A stretch of 64,000 bases of DNA, from NCBI RefSeq assembly GCF_030705605.1, contig NZ_JAPCKK010000016.1, positions 310,001-374,000 on the forward strand. Direction: 5' to 3'. The DNA comes from Paenibacillus zeirhizosphaerae (GTDB lineage: Bacteria; Bacillota; Bacilli; Paenibacillales; Paenibacillaceae). Position numbers and translations under genes: made by a program. The notes under the pieces are model-generated. The model saw nothing but the letters and a program-made list of their open reading frames with translations. It was not told the origin of the DNA and made no database searches. Positions 43,952 through 52,650 of the stretch are shown in pieces; position 1 is the first letter of the stretch, and every line of letters starts with the position of its first letter.

Positions 43952-44470
43952 TTGCTGCGAATTTTACTTTATATAGCATCTATTGTAATCGCAAACGTCG
44001 TGACCGCCAGCTTTGCTCCGCTGGTCTTCGGTAATTTCATCGTTCCGATGGGAACGGTATTTATCGGAGCTACGTTCATATTCCGGGATCTGGTACAGAA
44101 GCGCTACGGACGCCTGAACGCCTACAAAGTCATCACGACAGCGCTGCTGGTGACTGCTTTGACGTCCTGGCTGCTGGGAGACACACTGTGGATTGTTTTT
44201 GCCAGTGCAATCACGTTCCTCTTCTCCGAGACCTTCGATACCGAGGTATTTACCCGCCTGCAAGGCTCGTTTCAGAAAAAGGTGCTTGTGAGCGGTATCG
44301 TTGGAGGCATCATTGATTCCGGCCTGTTTGTAATCATTGGGCTATCTCCGCTTGGCGCAAACTTCCTGCCTTGGGCGCTGGTGCCTTACGCCATATTGGG
44401 GCAAGCCGTTGTGAAAACCGTCATGCAGTTCATCGGCTTTTTCATACTGAAAAGCATGCGGCAGGTTTAA
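43952..44470 (+). CDS. VUT family membrane transporter (DUF165)
   Basis: A 172-residue membrane protein with about five helices. IASIVIANVVTASFAPLVFG and VFIGATFIFRDLVQKRYGR are typical of the VUT family, several members of which (YhhQ) import queuosine precursors. That function is possible here but not shown; no preQ1 riboswitch was recognised upstream. TTG 43952 is seven bases after GGAGG, which itself lies within the in-frame ATG at 43937, so the TTG is preferred. A strong terminator follows. Confidence 0.85.
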   Translation: MLRILLYIASIVIANVVTASFAPLVFGNFIVPMGTVFIGATFIFRDLVQKRYGRLNAYKVITTALLVTALTSWLLGDTLWIVFASAITFLFSETFDTEVFTRLQGSFQKKVLVSGIVGGIIDSGLFVIIGLSPLGANFLPWALVPYAILGQAVVKTVMQFIGFFILKSMRQV

Positions 44471-44476
44471 TACCGT

Positions 44477-44513
44477 AAAAAAGTGCGACAATGCCATTTG
44501 TCGCACTTTTTTT
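44477..44513. terminator. Bidirectional terminator
   Basis: AAAAAAGTGCGACAA and TTGTCGCACTTTTTTT form a nine-pair GC-rich stem with A/T flanks, between the convergent VUT and racemase genes. Confidence 0.88.
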
Positions 44514-44554
44514 GTGAAGCAGAATATCGGACAGCACGGAGCGCAAAGCTGTGG

Positions 44555-45331
44555 TTAACCCTCCAGACAGGTGAACAGTTCAAACGCTTTTTCCATCTTC
44601 GTGATATAGGCAGCGTCATCACTGGAGCACATGAATTGAATCCGGCCCCGGCTGTCACCCGTGCCCGCTTCCTTCAGACCCAACACACTTCTTAATCTGC
44701 TGACCGTGCCCCGGCTTCCGTCAATGATCTCGATGTGTTCGGGCAGAATCTCGCGTAATATTCCCTTGTAAAAAGGATAATGCGTACAGCCGAGAACAAC
44801 CGTCCCGTAGGCATTTAGATCGAAGCTGGCTAATTTCCCCGCAAAATAATCCGTCATTTCCGCGCGATCAAAATTCAGATTTTCACAGTAGCCGACAAGC
44901 TCGGGAAGCGGCAGCGAATCCACACTTCCGTGGTCATCCACCCGCGCCACCAACTCATTGTACTTGGACTGTGTAAGGGTCAACGGTGTTGCAAATACAA
45001 GAACTCTTTTCCCGCTATTCCGGTTCATTTCCACCGCAGGCTTTACGGCCGGTTCCATCCCAATGATCGGAATGCTGTAGATCTTTCTAAGCTCTGCCGC
45101 CGCGATGCTGGTGGCTGTGTTGCAGGCGATGACCAGCGCTTGCACCTCTTCCCGCATAATCCGGGCGGCCGACTCCTGGACGTATTCCATAACCTGTGCC
45201 TTGGATTTTGTACCGTAAGGGACATGAAGGGTATCAGCAAAATACAAAAAATTTTCCTGCGGCAGTTGTTTGACCGCTTCCGACAGTACTGTAATCCCGC
45301 CAATGCCTGAGTCAAAAAATGCGATTGTCAT
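44555..45331 (-). CDS. murI: Glutamate racemase
   Basis: Supplies D-glutamate for peptidoglycan. The 258-residue cofactor-independent racemase has both catalytic cysteines: C70 (VIACNTATS) and C182 (VVLGCTHYPFY). The N-terminal MTIAFFDSGIGGITVL loop binds substrate. ATG 45331 follows AAGGTG by six bases; the GTG at 45340 is part of that ribosome site. It appears monocistronic. Essential unless another racemase exists in the genome. Confidence 0.94.
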   Translation of the reverse strand: MTIAFFDSGIGGITVLSEAVKQLPQENFLYFADTLHVPYGTKSKAQVMEYVQESAARIMREEVQALVIACNTATSIAAAELRKIYSIPIIGMEPAVKPAVEMNRNSGKRVLVFATPLTLTQSKYNELVARVDDHGSVDSLPLPELVGYCENLNFDRAEMTDYFAGKLASFDLNAYGTVVLGCTHYPFYKGILREILPEHIEIIDGSRGTVSRLRSVLGLKEAGTGDSRGRIQFMCSSDDAAYITKMEKAFELFTCLEG

Positions 45332-45540
45332 ATTCTTCACCTTGCATCATATATTTCGCCTTAGTTAAGCGCCGTTTTTGCAATATGGCACGGCAGCACC
45401 ATGAGGCAAACTTCATTTTACCATATTCTAAGGGAAACAGTCCGTTCAGGGGTGATGAAGAAATTTTACAAAAATAAATTAAAATTTAATTTAATTAAAA
45501 AAAGAAAGCGACTTTTAAAAAAATATAATGTGAATTATTG

Positions 45541-45570
45541 TTGACAACTATAAAGTTTATCATTTATTAT
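45541..45570 (+). promoter_or_regulatory. Promoter of azoreductase gene
   Basis: TTGACA (45541-45546) and TATTAT (45565-45570) are spaced by 18 bases, 34 bases before the azoreductase ATG. The surrounding 45.45-45.6 kb is very AT-rich. Confidence 0.65.
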
Positions 45571-45603
45571 TCAATTATACTTTAATTTATGGAGGCTTCG
45601 AAC

Positions 45604-46230
45604 ATGTCCAAAGTATTATTTGTCAAAGCTAACGACCGCACAGCGGAAGAATCTGCAACGGTTAAACTGTATAACGCATTTTACGAGAGCTACAAAGAAT
45701 CCCATCCAGAAGACGAGATCACTGTGCTGGACCTGTACAGTGCCGAACTGCCTTACCTGAACGCTACCATGATCAACGGCCGCTTCAAAGCTGCTCAAGG
45801 TATGGAGCTGTCCGCAGAAGAAGCTCGTCTGGCTAACATCGCCAACGGCTTCCTGGATCAATTCCTGGCTGCCGACAAGGTTGTGTTTGCATTCCCGCTC
45901 TGGAATCTTACCATTCCCGCTGTACTGCATACTTACATCGATTACCTGAACCTGGCAGGCAAAACGTTCAAATACACTGCAGAAGGTCCTGTTGGCCTCG
46001 TAACCGATACCAAGGTTGCCCTGCTGAACGCAAGAGGCGGCGTATATTCCGAAGGCCCAATGGCTGCTTGGGAAATGTCTCTGAACTATATCAGCAACAT
46101 CCTGACCTTCTTCGGTGTTCGTGACATTACCACCGTTGTACTTGAAGGACACAACGCTTCCCCTGACAAAGCGCAGGACATTGTTGCTGAAGCAACGAAG
46201 CGTGCTGCTGAGGCTGCTGTTAGCTTCTAA
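45604..46230 (+). CDS. azoR: FMN-dependent NADH-azoreductase
   Basis: A 208-residue flavodoxin-fold enzyme that reduces azo compounds and quinones by two electrons using NADH and FMN. FAFPLWNLTIPAVLHTYIDYL (about 95-115) and ALLNARGGVYS (about 140-150) are the FMN-contact motifs of the AzoR/AcpD family. ATG 45604 is eight bases after TGGAGG. It has its own promoter and terminator. The codon choice looks more biased than that of its neighbours, which may indicate high expression. Confidence 0.92.
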   Translation: MSKVLFVKANDRTAEESATVKLYNAFYESYKESHPEDEITVLDLYSAELPYLNATMINGRFKAAQGMELSAEEARLANIANGFLDQFLAADKVVFAFPLWNLTIPAVLHTYIDYLNLAGKTFKYTAEGPVGLVTDTKVALLNARGGVYSEGPMAAWEMSLNYISNILTFFGVRDITTVVLEGHNASPDKAQDIVAEATKRAAEAAVSF

Positions 46231-46246
46231 ACCATATATACATCTT

Positions 46247-46279
46247 CAGGCTTGGCCGGTAACGGCCGGGCCTGTTTTT
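46247..46279 (+). terminator. Terminator after azoreductase gene
   Basis: CAGGCTTGGCCG pairs with CGGCCGGGCCTG around a GTAA loop, then TTTTTA. Confidence 0.85.
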
Positions 46280-46290
46280 AATTAACAACG

Positions 46291-46335
46291 AAAAGCCGGC
46301 AGACCGGATGGCTTCCATCTGATCTGTCGGCTTTT
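46291..46335 (-). terminator. Terminator after TetR gene
   Basis: AAAAGCCGGCAGA pairs with TCTGTCGGCTTTT (one G-T pair); the A-run gives a T-run on the minus strand, just after the TetR gene stop at 46344. Confidence 0.75.
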
Positions 46336-46343
46336 TACATGAT

Positions 46344-46919
46344 TTATGATGAACGTCCAATTAACCCGAATAAGAGGAACCGGTTAAGTTCAGCCATCTT
46401 TTCTTTATAATTCTCAGCTCTTGCCCAGGTGGATTGAACCGCCCCAATCGCGTTTAACAATTCCAATAGGGTCTCCAGTGAAATAGTAGAATCAATAGCT
46501 CCCTCCCTCTTCCCTAGCTCAATAAACTCCTGTATGATCTCGATTCTGATCTGATTTGTGTTTTCACTGTATAGACTCGATAAGATGTGATCTTCTACTG
46601 CACCCGGAGAACAAAGCAGTTGATAATCATACTCCGCGCATATTTCCAGTACCTTGAGCAGCTTGTCTTTATAATCCATGTTTTGGTTAAGGATATCCTT
46701 AGCCATACGAACGGTATTTTGCATCAGGACATTCGCACATTCTTTGACCACTCCTTCTTTACTGCCGAAATAGTTATAGAGCGAAACCGACGATACCCCC
46801 GACTCTGCAGCAATGTCTTTGATACTGACATCAACAAAGCCTCTTTCCTGGAAAAGCTTCAGGGCGGCCTTTACAATCGCATCCTTCTTCTTCTGTGTCC
46901 TGACTTCAAATTTATTCAT
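46344..46919 (-). CDS. TetR/AcrR family transcriptional regulator
   Basis: A 191-residue repressor. The N-terminal helix-turn-helix is KKKDAIVKAALKLFQERGFV then IKDIAAESGVSSVSLYNYFGSK; the C-terminal ligand domain is unlike well-known members. ATG 46919 gives MNKFEVRTQKKKDAI; upstream TTG 46943 is in frame, and ribosome-site evidence is weak for both. It is divergent from the ketopantoate-reductase-like gene, with TTTAAAT-type inverted repeats in between, and very likely represses that gene and itself. Confidence 0.88.
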   Translation of the reverse strand: MNKFEVRTQKKKDAIVKAALKLFQERGFVDVSIKDIAAESGVSSVSLYNYFGSKEGVVKECANVLMQNTVRMAKDILNQNMDYKDKLLKVLEICAEYDYQLLCSPGAVEDHILSSLYSENTNQIRIEIIQEFIELGKREGAIDSTISLETLLELLNAIGAVQSTWARAENYKEKMAELNRFLLFGLIGRSS

Positions 46920-47008
46920 CACGTTCTCACATCCCACATTCAATAACTAAGCTCAATATATCATAATTCGAGAACTTTTTAAATTTAACACTCAAAATTT
47001 AAAATCTA

Positions 47009-47038
47009 TTGACGTGCGGCTTGCATTACAACTATAAT
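47009..47038 (+). promoter_or_regulatory. Promoter of ketopantoate-reductase-like gene
   Basis: TTGACG (47009-47014) and a perfect TATAAT (47033-47038) are 18 bases apart. Confidence 0.7.
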
Positions 47039-47046
47039 CGGGTTGA

Positions 47047-47082
47047 AAGTTTTTAAATATAAACGAACAAATTTAAAAACTT
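47047..47082. promoter_or_regulatory. Probable TetR operator
   Basis: AAGTTTTTAAAT (47047-47058) and ATTTAAAAACTT (47071-47082) are perfect 12-base inverted arms with a 12-base spacer, placed just after the -10 box. Related half-sites (TTTTTAAATTT and AAATTTAAAA, about 46976-47004) lie near the TetR gene's own start. Confidence 0.6.
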
Positions 47083-47125
47083 ATTATACAGCCGTTATTG
47101 AGGCAAAGAGGAGGAAATTTTTCCT

Positions 47126-48064
47126 ATGAACATATTGGTTTACGGTGCGGGTGTCCTGGGAAGTTATTTGGCGCATGGTCTGGTCCGTGGAGGCCATAAC
47201 GTGACTATGCTGGCCAGAGGACAGCGTCTGAATGAACTGCAGAATGACGGGAGCGTGATTCGCCATTATTTTCAATTTCGTACTACGGTTGATAAAGTAA
47301 ATGTGATCCGTGAGCTACGGCCAGAGGATGTTTACGACCTGATTTTTGTAGTCATGAAATATCCGGATTTCCAGACGGTATTGCCTGCTCTTGCGGCCAA
47401 TCACAGCAGTCATGTGGTTATCGTGGGCAATAATGCGAGTCCGCACGAGATGCGGGATTATTTAGAGGCGAACAGTCCTGTAGCGAAAAAGGTTGCTTTC
47501 GGTTTTCTGGTTGGCGCTGGATGGAGGGAGACAGGCCGGATGATCAGCGTGCATGGACCGAAGGGGCAAATGATTATCGGTGGATTAGGCGAGGAGCTGG
47601 TCTGGCGTTCCATGATTGACCAGGCTTTTGTTAATAGTAAATTTAAACTGACTTATTACAAGGATATGGATGAATGGTTGAAAAGCCATTTCATTATGGT
47701 TCTGCCCATGAATTTCATTGCCAATGCATATGACGGTAACCTGCGTCAAGCTGTGAAAGACAGCAAGCTGCTTAATCACGTCATTGATGCGATAGATGAA
47801 GGCAATCAAGTATTGGAAAAGCTCGGGTATACCGTTACGCCTGAAAGTCAAAAGGAATGGGTCCGGCAAAAGCGGAAGCTGCTCTACATGGGACTGAAGA
47901 TGATGTTGGGAACCCCTGTCGGCAGGACTCTCTTGAGCGACAAGGCGGTGTCCGAAAACGAGATATCCGCGTTGACTCAGGCATTTCATGATTTGAAGCA
48001 AAGCGCAAACATGTCGACGCCTAATTGGGATATGCTCATCAATTATTCACCCGCCAGCAAATAA
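47126..48064 (+). CDS. Ketopantoate reductase family protein
   Basis: A 312-residue NAD(P)-dependent dehydrogenase of the ApbA/PanE family. The dinucleotide loop is MNILVYGAGVLGSYLAHGLV, LARG follows the second strand, and the C-terminal helical domain has WLKSHFIMVLPMN (the K is the expected catalytic lysine). Although the family includes 2-dehydropantoate 2-reductase, many Bacillus paralogs under TetR control are not pantothenate enzymes. Here regulation by the divergent TetR argues for a stress or detoxification role. GGAGG lies eleven bases before ATG 47126. Confidence 0.85.
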   Translation: MNILVYGAGVLGSYLAHGLVRGGHNVTMLARGQRLNELQNDGSVIRHYFQFRTTVDKVNVIRELRPEDVYDLIFVVMKYPDFQTVLPALAANHSSHVVIVGNNASPHEMRDYLEANSPVAKKVAFGFLVGAGWRETGRMISVHGPKGQMIIGGLGEELVWRSMIDQAFVNSKFKLTYYKDMDEWLKSHFIMVLPMNFIANAYDGNLRQAVKDSKLLNHVIDAIDEGNQVLEKLGYTVTPESQKEWVRQKRKLLYMGLKMMLGTPVGRTLLSDKAVSENEISALTQAFHDLKQSANMSTPNWDMLINYSPASK

Positions 48065-48073
48065 GATGCCGAC

Positions 48074-48112
48074 CGTGAGATTCAGGCAACTGCATTGCCT
48101 GGATCTCTCACG
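48074..48112. terminator. Hairpin between convergent reductase and amine oxidase genes
   Basis: GTGAGATTCAGGCAA pairs with TTGCCTGGATCTCTCAC (two-base bulge) around CTGCA. The T-run is missing, so termination strength is doubtful. Confidence 0.5.
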
Positions 48113-48121
48113 AGGTCGAGG

Positions 48122-49375
48122 TCAAAGTACTTTATAAACCTCTTTCGCTGTATCGACTCCGGCCAGATACGCACCATGACAGCTTCCTATATATGTGCTG
48201 TTACACGCTTCACCGGTAAAAAATATTTTTTGATCGATGGGCAGGCTTAAATCCTTGCGGTAACGATGGCTTCCCGGCTTCGCCATTGCATACGAACCAT
48301 AAGACCGTGGGTCCCGTCCCCAACGGGTTGTTGCCCCTTTAGTAAACTCTCGCGTTGTTCGTGTTCCTAAGAGGGATTCAATCTTCTTTAAGGCGAAATC
48401 AACCGCGCCTTCCTCTCCACTTTCCTCCAAGTCAGATGCCAAATGCCCACCAACCCACATCAGCACCAAACCCGTGTTCGAAATGTTACTTGTAATGCCT
48501 ACCCTATGATCATCTTCCGTGAGAATCGCCTGGTCGCTGCCCAAAGCAAAGATATCTTTCTGGAACTTCAGCGTAATATGATTACATTGAATCATAGGAA
48601 GTTCTTCTATAGCACGTATCTTCCAGGAAGGTAAAGGAGGACTAAAGGTGATAGTCTCTGAAGCCAACACACCCGTAGATACGGTAATGATTACAGTTTT
48701 CGCTGTAATTGTGCCTGAGTTTGTTTTTACCGAAACCCCATGACTCCCCCACTCAATACGCTGTACAGAGGTGTTTAAATGAACCGGAACATTCTGACCG
48801 TAATGATTTACAATACTACCGAACCCCTGACGACAAAACCAATCGGGGCCATGACCCGTTGCTTGAGAAAAATCAAGGGTGGATAACACTTCAGTTTCTA
48901 TACCGAATGTCCATAAGCCTAACATTTTTGCGACATATTCATCCCATTTTCCTGCTGAACCTAAAATAGAGCTAACAGACAAGTCTATTCCGTTCTTTCC
49001 TTTGTCCAAAATTTTACGAATGGCGCTATCATAACTATCTTGGAAGTCACGAACTTCCTTTGCAGATAATTTAATGCCGCCAGCAGTTAAGAAATGCAGA
49101 TAATCCGATTTAGGATAGAGTTCAAATTTGTTATCCTTTGCATACTCGACCCATGGGTTGACTGGTTCATCATGTAAATAACGGCATCCAAGGTCAAAGG
49201 GGACACCAAAGGTTTTGGTATCCGTCCAAGCCCGTCCTCCTATTCGATTTCTTGCTTCTAAAGTGATAACTGACTTACCATAACCTATGAGGGTCCGAGC
49301 TGCGGCTAACCCGGATGCTCCTGCCCCAATCACTACAACATCTGCATCTGAAGCTGTGCGATTCAAATTATTCAA
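48122..49375 (-). CDS. Flavin-containing amine oxidase
   Basis: A 417-residue FAD enzyme of the monoamine/polyamine oxidase family. VVVIGAGASGLAAARTLIGYG is the FAD-binding beta-alpha-beta unit, RIGGRAWT the conserved second motif, and FFTGEACNSTYIGSCHGAYLAG the C-terminal FAD-ribityl motif. It oxidises amines to aldehydes with hydrogen peroxide release; the amine is not predictable. No signal peptide is present. Start TTG 49375 follows a modest AAGGATGGG site. Confidence 0.9.
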   Translation of the reverse strand: MNNLNRTASDADVVVIGAGASGLAAARTLIGYGKSVITLEARNRIGGRAWTDTKTFGVPFDLGCRYLHDEPVNPWVEYAKDNKFELYPKSDYLHFLTAGGIKLSAKEVRDFQDSYDSAIRKILDKGKNGIDLSVSSILGSAGKWDEYVAKMLGLWTFGIETEVLSTLDFSQATGHGPDWFCRQGFGSIVNHYGQNVPVHLNTSVQRIEWGSHGVSVKTNSGTITAKTVIITVSTGVLASETITFSPPLPSWKIRAIEELPMIQCNHITLKFQKDIFALGSDQAILTEDDHRVGITSNISNTGLVLMWVGGHLASDLEESGEEGAVDFALKKIESLLGTRTTREFTKGATTRWGRDPRSYGSYAMAKPGSHRYRKDLSLPIDQKIFFTGEACNSTYIGSCHGAYLAGVDTAKEVYKVL

Positions 49376-49471
49376 GATTACCCATCCTTGATATCAAATG
49401 ACTAAATTTCAGCTTTAATATTTGCTTGAAATGATATTCATATTCTTAACGAAGCTGCCCTTTGGGAATAA

Positions 49472-49499
49472 AAAAAGCAACCGATATGACTCGGCTGCT
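49472..49499 (-). terminator. Terminator after secreted-protein gene
   Basis: On the minus strand AGCAGCCGA-GTCATA-TCGGTTGCT (one mismatch) is followed by TTTTTTTATT. Confidence 0.7.
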
Positions 49500-49533
49500 C
49501 TTCATTCTGATGTATATGTTTCTAATGTATATG

Positions 49534-50040
49534 TTAAGGAATAAACTGCTGTACAATTTCAACAATTTTGCCGTCCTGAATCGTAATATGGTAAGGAAAT
49601 GCCGTCATATCCAATACATCTGAGCTGCTGAACGCTTTTTTCAACGTCTCCAGTGTAACTTGTTCATTCCAGTTGATATCGGTATCTTCCATCCGTCCAG
49701 TTTTGTCGTAAATCTGGAAAATAATTTTGGCATCGTCGGCAATTTGCAGCTTTTCGGTATCTGCTTCATCATTCACGATATAGTATCCGTCCGGGGCTTC
49801 GGTCATTTCCGCATCACCTTCACGTTCCCGGAAGATCTCGTTGGCCTGTTCTCCTTCATACCACTGAATTGGATCGATTTCCACATAAACCGAGTCGCCT
49901 ACATCCAAATGATTGACAAATACGGTTTCCTGTATTTTCGCGGCAGGTGCAGGCTCATACCCCTTGGCGGCTGCACCGCCAGCCGTTGCGGTAACTAAAA
50001 TGAATGTGAGCAGAAAAAGCTTAGCAACTGTCCTTCTCAT
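49534..50040 (-). CDS. Secreted protein of unknown function
   Basis: A 168-residue protein with a Sec signal peptide (MRRTVAKLFLLTFILVTATA, cleavage probably after GGAAA). The mature part contains VYVEIDPIQWYEGEQANEIF, then DGYYIVNDEADTEKLQIADDA and a C-terminal YHITIQDGKIVEIVQQFIP. Such a domain, with an Asp-Pro-Ile-Gln-Trp core and DGYYI segment, occurs in other Firmicute secreted proteins, but no function is known to me. Acidic and without cysteine. A terminator follows. Confidence 0.7.
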   Translation of the reverse strand: MRRTVAKLFLLTFILVTATAGGAAAKGYEPAPAAKIQETVFVNHLDVGDSVYVEIDPIQWYEGEQANEIFREREGDAEMTEAPDGYYIVNDEADTEKLQIADDAKIIFQIYDKTGRMEDTDINWNEQVTLETLKKAFSSSDVLDMTAFPYHITIQDGKIVEIVQQFIP

Positions 50041-50187
50041 ATCAGATCTCCCCTTGCTAACTGGGTTATGGTCGGTCCTTCATACCTTTCATTACCCTTC
50101 TGCTCATATCATAAACGAGTTTTTGTCCCAAAAAGTATCAGATTTCGTATAAAACAGTTACATTTTCTTAAGACTTGGTACTAAATT

Positions 50188-50355
50188 TTATGATTTAAGC
50201 AAATCCAGCTTGCGCGCCTGCTCCTCGGTCAGAATAAACTCTTCATTCTCCCACAACTCGTCTTCCTTCGATACACCGAACATCAGCATGATTTCATCCC
50301 AAATATGCCGTTCCATCGCTTCTTTTTGCGTAATGATGACTTTTATGATGCTCAC
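50188..50355 (-). CDS. Conserved-looking 55-residue protein
   Basis: A short gene from GTG 50355 to TAA 50188. It encodes MSIIKVIITQKEAMERHIWD, then EIMLMFGVSKEDELWENEEF and a C-terminal ILTEEQARKLDLLKS. The composition is highly charged, helical and coding-like, and the end FxLTEEQARKL resembles short Paenibacillus proteins of unknown function. AGGAACCGAAAGGA precedes the GTG. No signal peptide or membrane segment is present. It lies just downstream of the chemotaxis receptor's opposing stop, on the same strand, so it could be the second gene of that transcript. Function unknown. Confidence 0.6.
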   Translation of the reverse strand: MSIIKVIITQKEAMERHIWDEIMLMFGVSKEDELWENEEFILTEEQARKLDLLKS

Positions 50356-50419
50356 TCCTTTCGGTTCCTGTAGATAGAGTTACCTCATATATACCCGGAA
50401 ATACGAATTCTGTGCGCTT

Positions 50420-52474
50420 TTAGTCCATTTTAAATGCGGCAGCGGATTCCGCCAGTCCTTTGCTTAATCCGTCAATCCTTTCCACCATATCAGACAACTG
50501 ACGCACCATGGCGGACTGATCCTGCATTGTGACCGTGACTTCCTCCACCGATGCGGATACTTCTTCGCTCGTTGCTGACAGGCTTTGCGTCAAGCCAATA
50601 ATTTCCTCACTGTCCTTCTGCATACGGGCCAGGTCCTCCGCCATTGCTTTAATCTGTTCCGTGATGTCCGTGACATGATTCAGAATATCCGCGAAAGCCC
50701 CTTTTGTCTTCCCTACATACTGATCCTGTGCGGCGGAAATATCCTGAATTTGCAGGACACTGTTGTTATTTTCGACCACCAGTGACAGATTTTGTTGAAT
50801 GATGCTATGAATCTGGCTGGCTTGTCCGGCGCTCTGCTCCGCCAGCTTGCGAATTTCCGAAGCGACTACCGCAAAACCTCTTCCGTGCTCTCCGGCGCGG
50901 GCGGCTTCAATGGAAGCATTCAACGCCAGCAAATTCGTCTGACGGGCGATTTCATTAATGGCATTTGTAATATGGGCAATGCTGTGAGAACTCTCCTGAA
51001 GCTGTGCAGTAATTTGGGATATCTTCTGCACCTCCGCCTCATTTTTATCGTTCACAGCACTTAATTCGTTCACAACCTGGCTGCTGGAATCAAATACATC
51101 TACAATCGCATCCGTTCTTTCTTTGACCGACTGGGCCTTTGCGTTGATCATCCCGAATTTTTCGCCAAAACCATTGAACATGTCTGCCATCGTTTCCGTA
51201 TCCCGTGCCTGCAGATCGACAGCTTTGGCGATTTCTCCGGTCGTGCTGGTTGTCTCTGTAACAGATGTGCTGGCATGCCTGGATGACTCGTCCAGCTCCT
51301 CCGTGCTTTGGTTCAAAACTACGATGGAATCATTCATATCGGACAGCAGCTTTCTGTTATGCCCGACCATAACGTTAAAGCTATTGGCCAAATCCCTGAA
51401 CTCATTATGAAATTTGCCTTCTGCCGCAACGGTCAAATCCCCGGAGGCCAATTGCTTGAACAGATGGGTCAGCCGCAGCACAGGAGAGGTGATAGAACGG
51501 GAAATGAGAAGACCCGCAATGATGGCAAGTGCAACAGCCAGCACAGCCACGAGCCCGATTTGCTCAAGCAGTGCTTCCACAGGCTCGTTCATATCATCAT
51601 AGGAATCCAGGACATAAATAACCCAATCCGCACCGGGGATTTTATTGTAGCTCAAATAATCCGTTCCCAGGTCCGCTTCTCCCTGAAGGATAGAGCCTTC
51701 GACTGGCATGCTGAGCAAACCTCCGGCCTCCTCCAGTTGAGTCCCCACGGCGGCTTGGTCCTTCGAGTCATACAGGATTGTTCCACCACGGCTGAGGATG
51801 GAAATTTTCCCCTGCTCATTAATATGGATGTTCTTTAATTTATCGACAAAGAAGGTTGAGTCCACAGTCGCCGCGAATACCCCGAGCAGTTGTCCGTTCT
51901 CATCCATGACTGGCTGCGAGAACGCAATTAATAGCTTTCCAGTGCTGCTTGACACAATGGCATCACTTATAAATGGCTGTCCTTTTAACGCTTCCTGAAA
52001 ATATTCACGATCTGCCCGCGATTCCCCGACCGTATCCTGCTTGCTGCCCGCAATAATGATCCCTTTCTTATCCAGCACAATGAAGGACTGATTTCCCGTT
52101 GTTGCCTCCAGATTTGCGGCCAGCTTCTGGTTTACACGTGTAAACAGCTCGTTATTTTCCGAAAAGAATGCTTCATCCGACAGTGTACCTTCAGCTCTTA
52201 GTTTTAAAAGCTCCCCAATGTCATGATGCGAGGAAATCAGGTAGGACGTCTGGCCCTGCAGTTGCACCGCTGTCCACAATCCTTCTCCCATCCGGTCGGC
52301 ATTGGCTTTAATTTCATCCTTGCTTTTATCAAGAATGATGCCTGACCCTAAAAAATATACAATGACAGAGATCGTCAAAATAACAGCAACGACCAAAGCT
52401 GTAATGAGCAGCGGCAATTTCAACTTTAAAGACACATAATCCAATCCGCGCTTTGTCCTGTTATTTTTCTTCAT
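50420..52474 (-). CDS. Methyl-accepting chemotaxis protein with dCache sensor
   Basis: A 684-residue receptor. Membrane helix 1 (about 17-38), a double-Cache extracellular domain (about 45-300, with [20 protein letters not shown] and [18 protein letters not shown] as the two typical Cache segments), helix 2 (about 305-328), HAMP, and a long signalling coiled coil with [20 protein letters not shown]. dCache receptors usually bind amino acids, sugars or small acids directly; the residues here do not identify a ligand. AGGAGG lies ten bases before ATG 52474. Confidence 0.92.
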   Translation of the reverse strand: MKKNNRTKRGLDYVSLKLKLPLLITALVVAVILTISVIVYFLGSGIILDKSKDEIKANADRMGEGLWTAVQLQGQTSYLISSHHDIGELLKLRAEGTLSDEAFFSENNELFTRVNQKLAANLEATTGNQSFIVLDKKGIIIAGSKQDTVGESRADREYFQEALKGQPFISDAIVSSSTGKLLIAFSQPVMDENGQLLGVFAATVDSTFFVDKLKNIHINEQGKISILSRGGTILYDSKDQAAVGTQLEEAGGLLSMPVEGSILQGEADLGTDYLSYNKIPGADWVIYVLDSYDDMNEPVEALLEQIGLVAVLAVALAIIAGLLISRSITSPVLRLTHLFKQLASGDLTVAAEGKFHNEFRDLANSFNVMVGHNRKLLSDMNDSIVVLNQSTEELDESSRHASTSVTETTSTTGEIAKAVDLQARDTETMADMFNGFGEKFGMINAKAQSVKERTDAIVDVFDSSSQVVNELSAVNDKNEAEVQKISQITAQLQESSHSIAHITNAINEIARQTNLLALNASIEAARAGEHGRGFAVVASEIRKLAEQSAGQASQIHSIIQQNLSLVVENNNSVLQIQDISAAQDQYVGKTKGAFADILNHVTDITEQIKAMAEDLARMQKDSEEIIGLTQSLSATSEEVSASVEEVTVTMQDQSAMVRQLSDMVERIDGLSKGLAESAAAFKMD

Positions 52475-52602
52475 GATTCATAATCCTCCTGTACGGCTGC
52501 GATGTTTGTAATCTGTCTATTTTATCGGTGGATTTGTGCATTTTGGATAGAGACAATTATGTAAAGTTTTATGGCGGACCATTTCTGACGGACATTCTCT
52601 AC

Positions 52603-52637
52603 AAAAAAAGACCACGATCGAAGTAACGATCGTGGTC
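52603..52637 (-). terminator. Terminator of the glycan-degradation operon
   Basis: GACCACGATCG (52610-52620) pairs perfectly with CGATCGTGGTC (52627-52637). On the minus strand TTTTTTT follows. It ends the leftward DUF2264 gene. Confidence 0.85.
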
Positions 52638-52650
52638 AACACTTTACATG

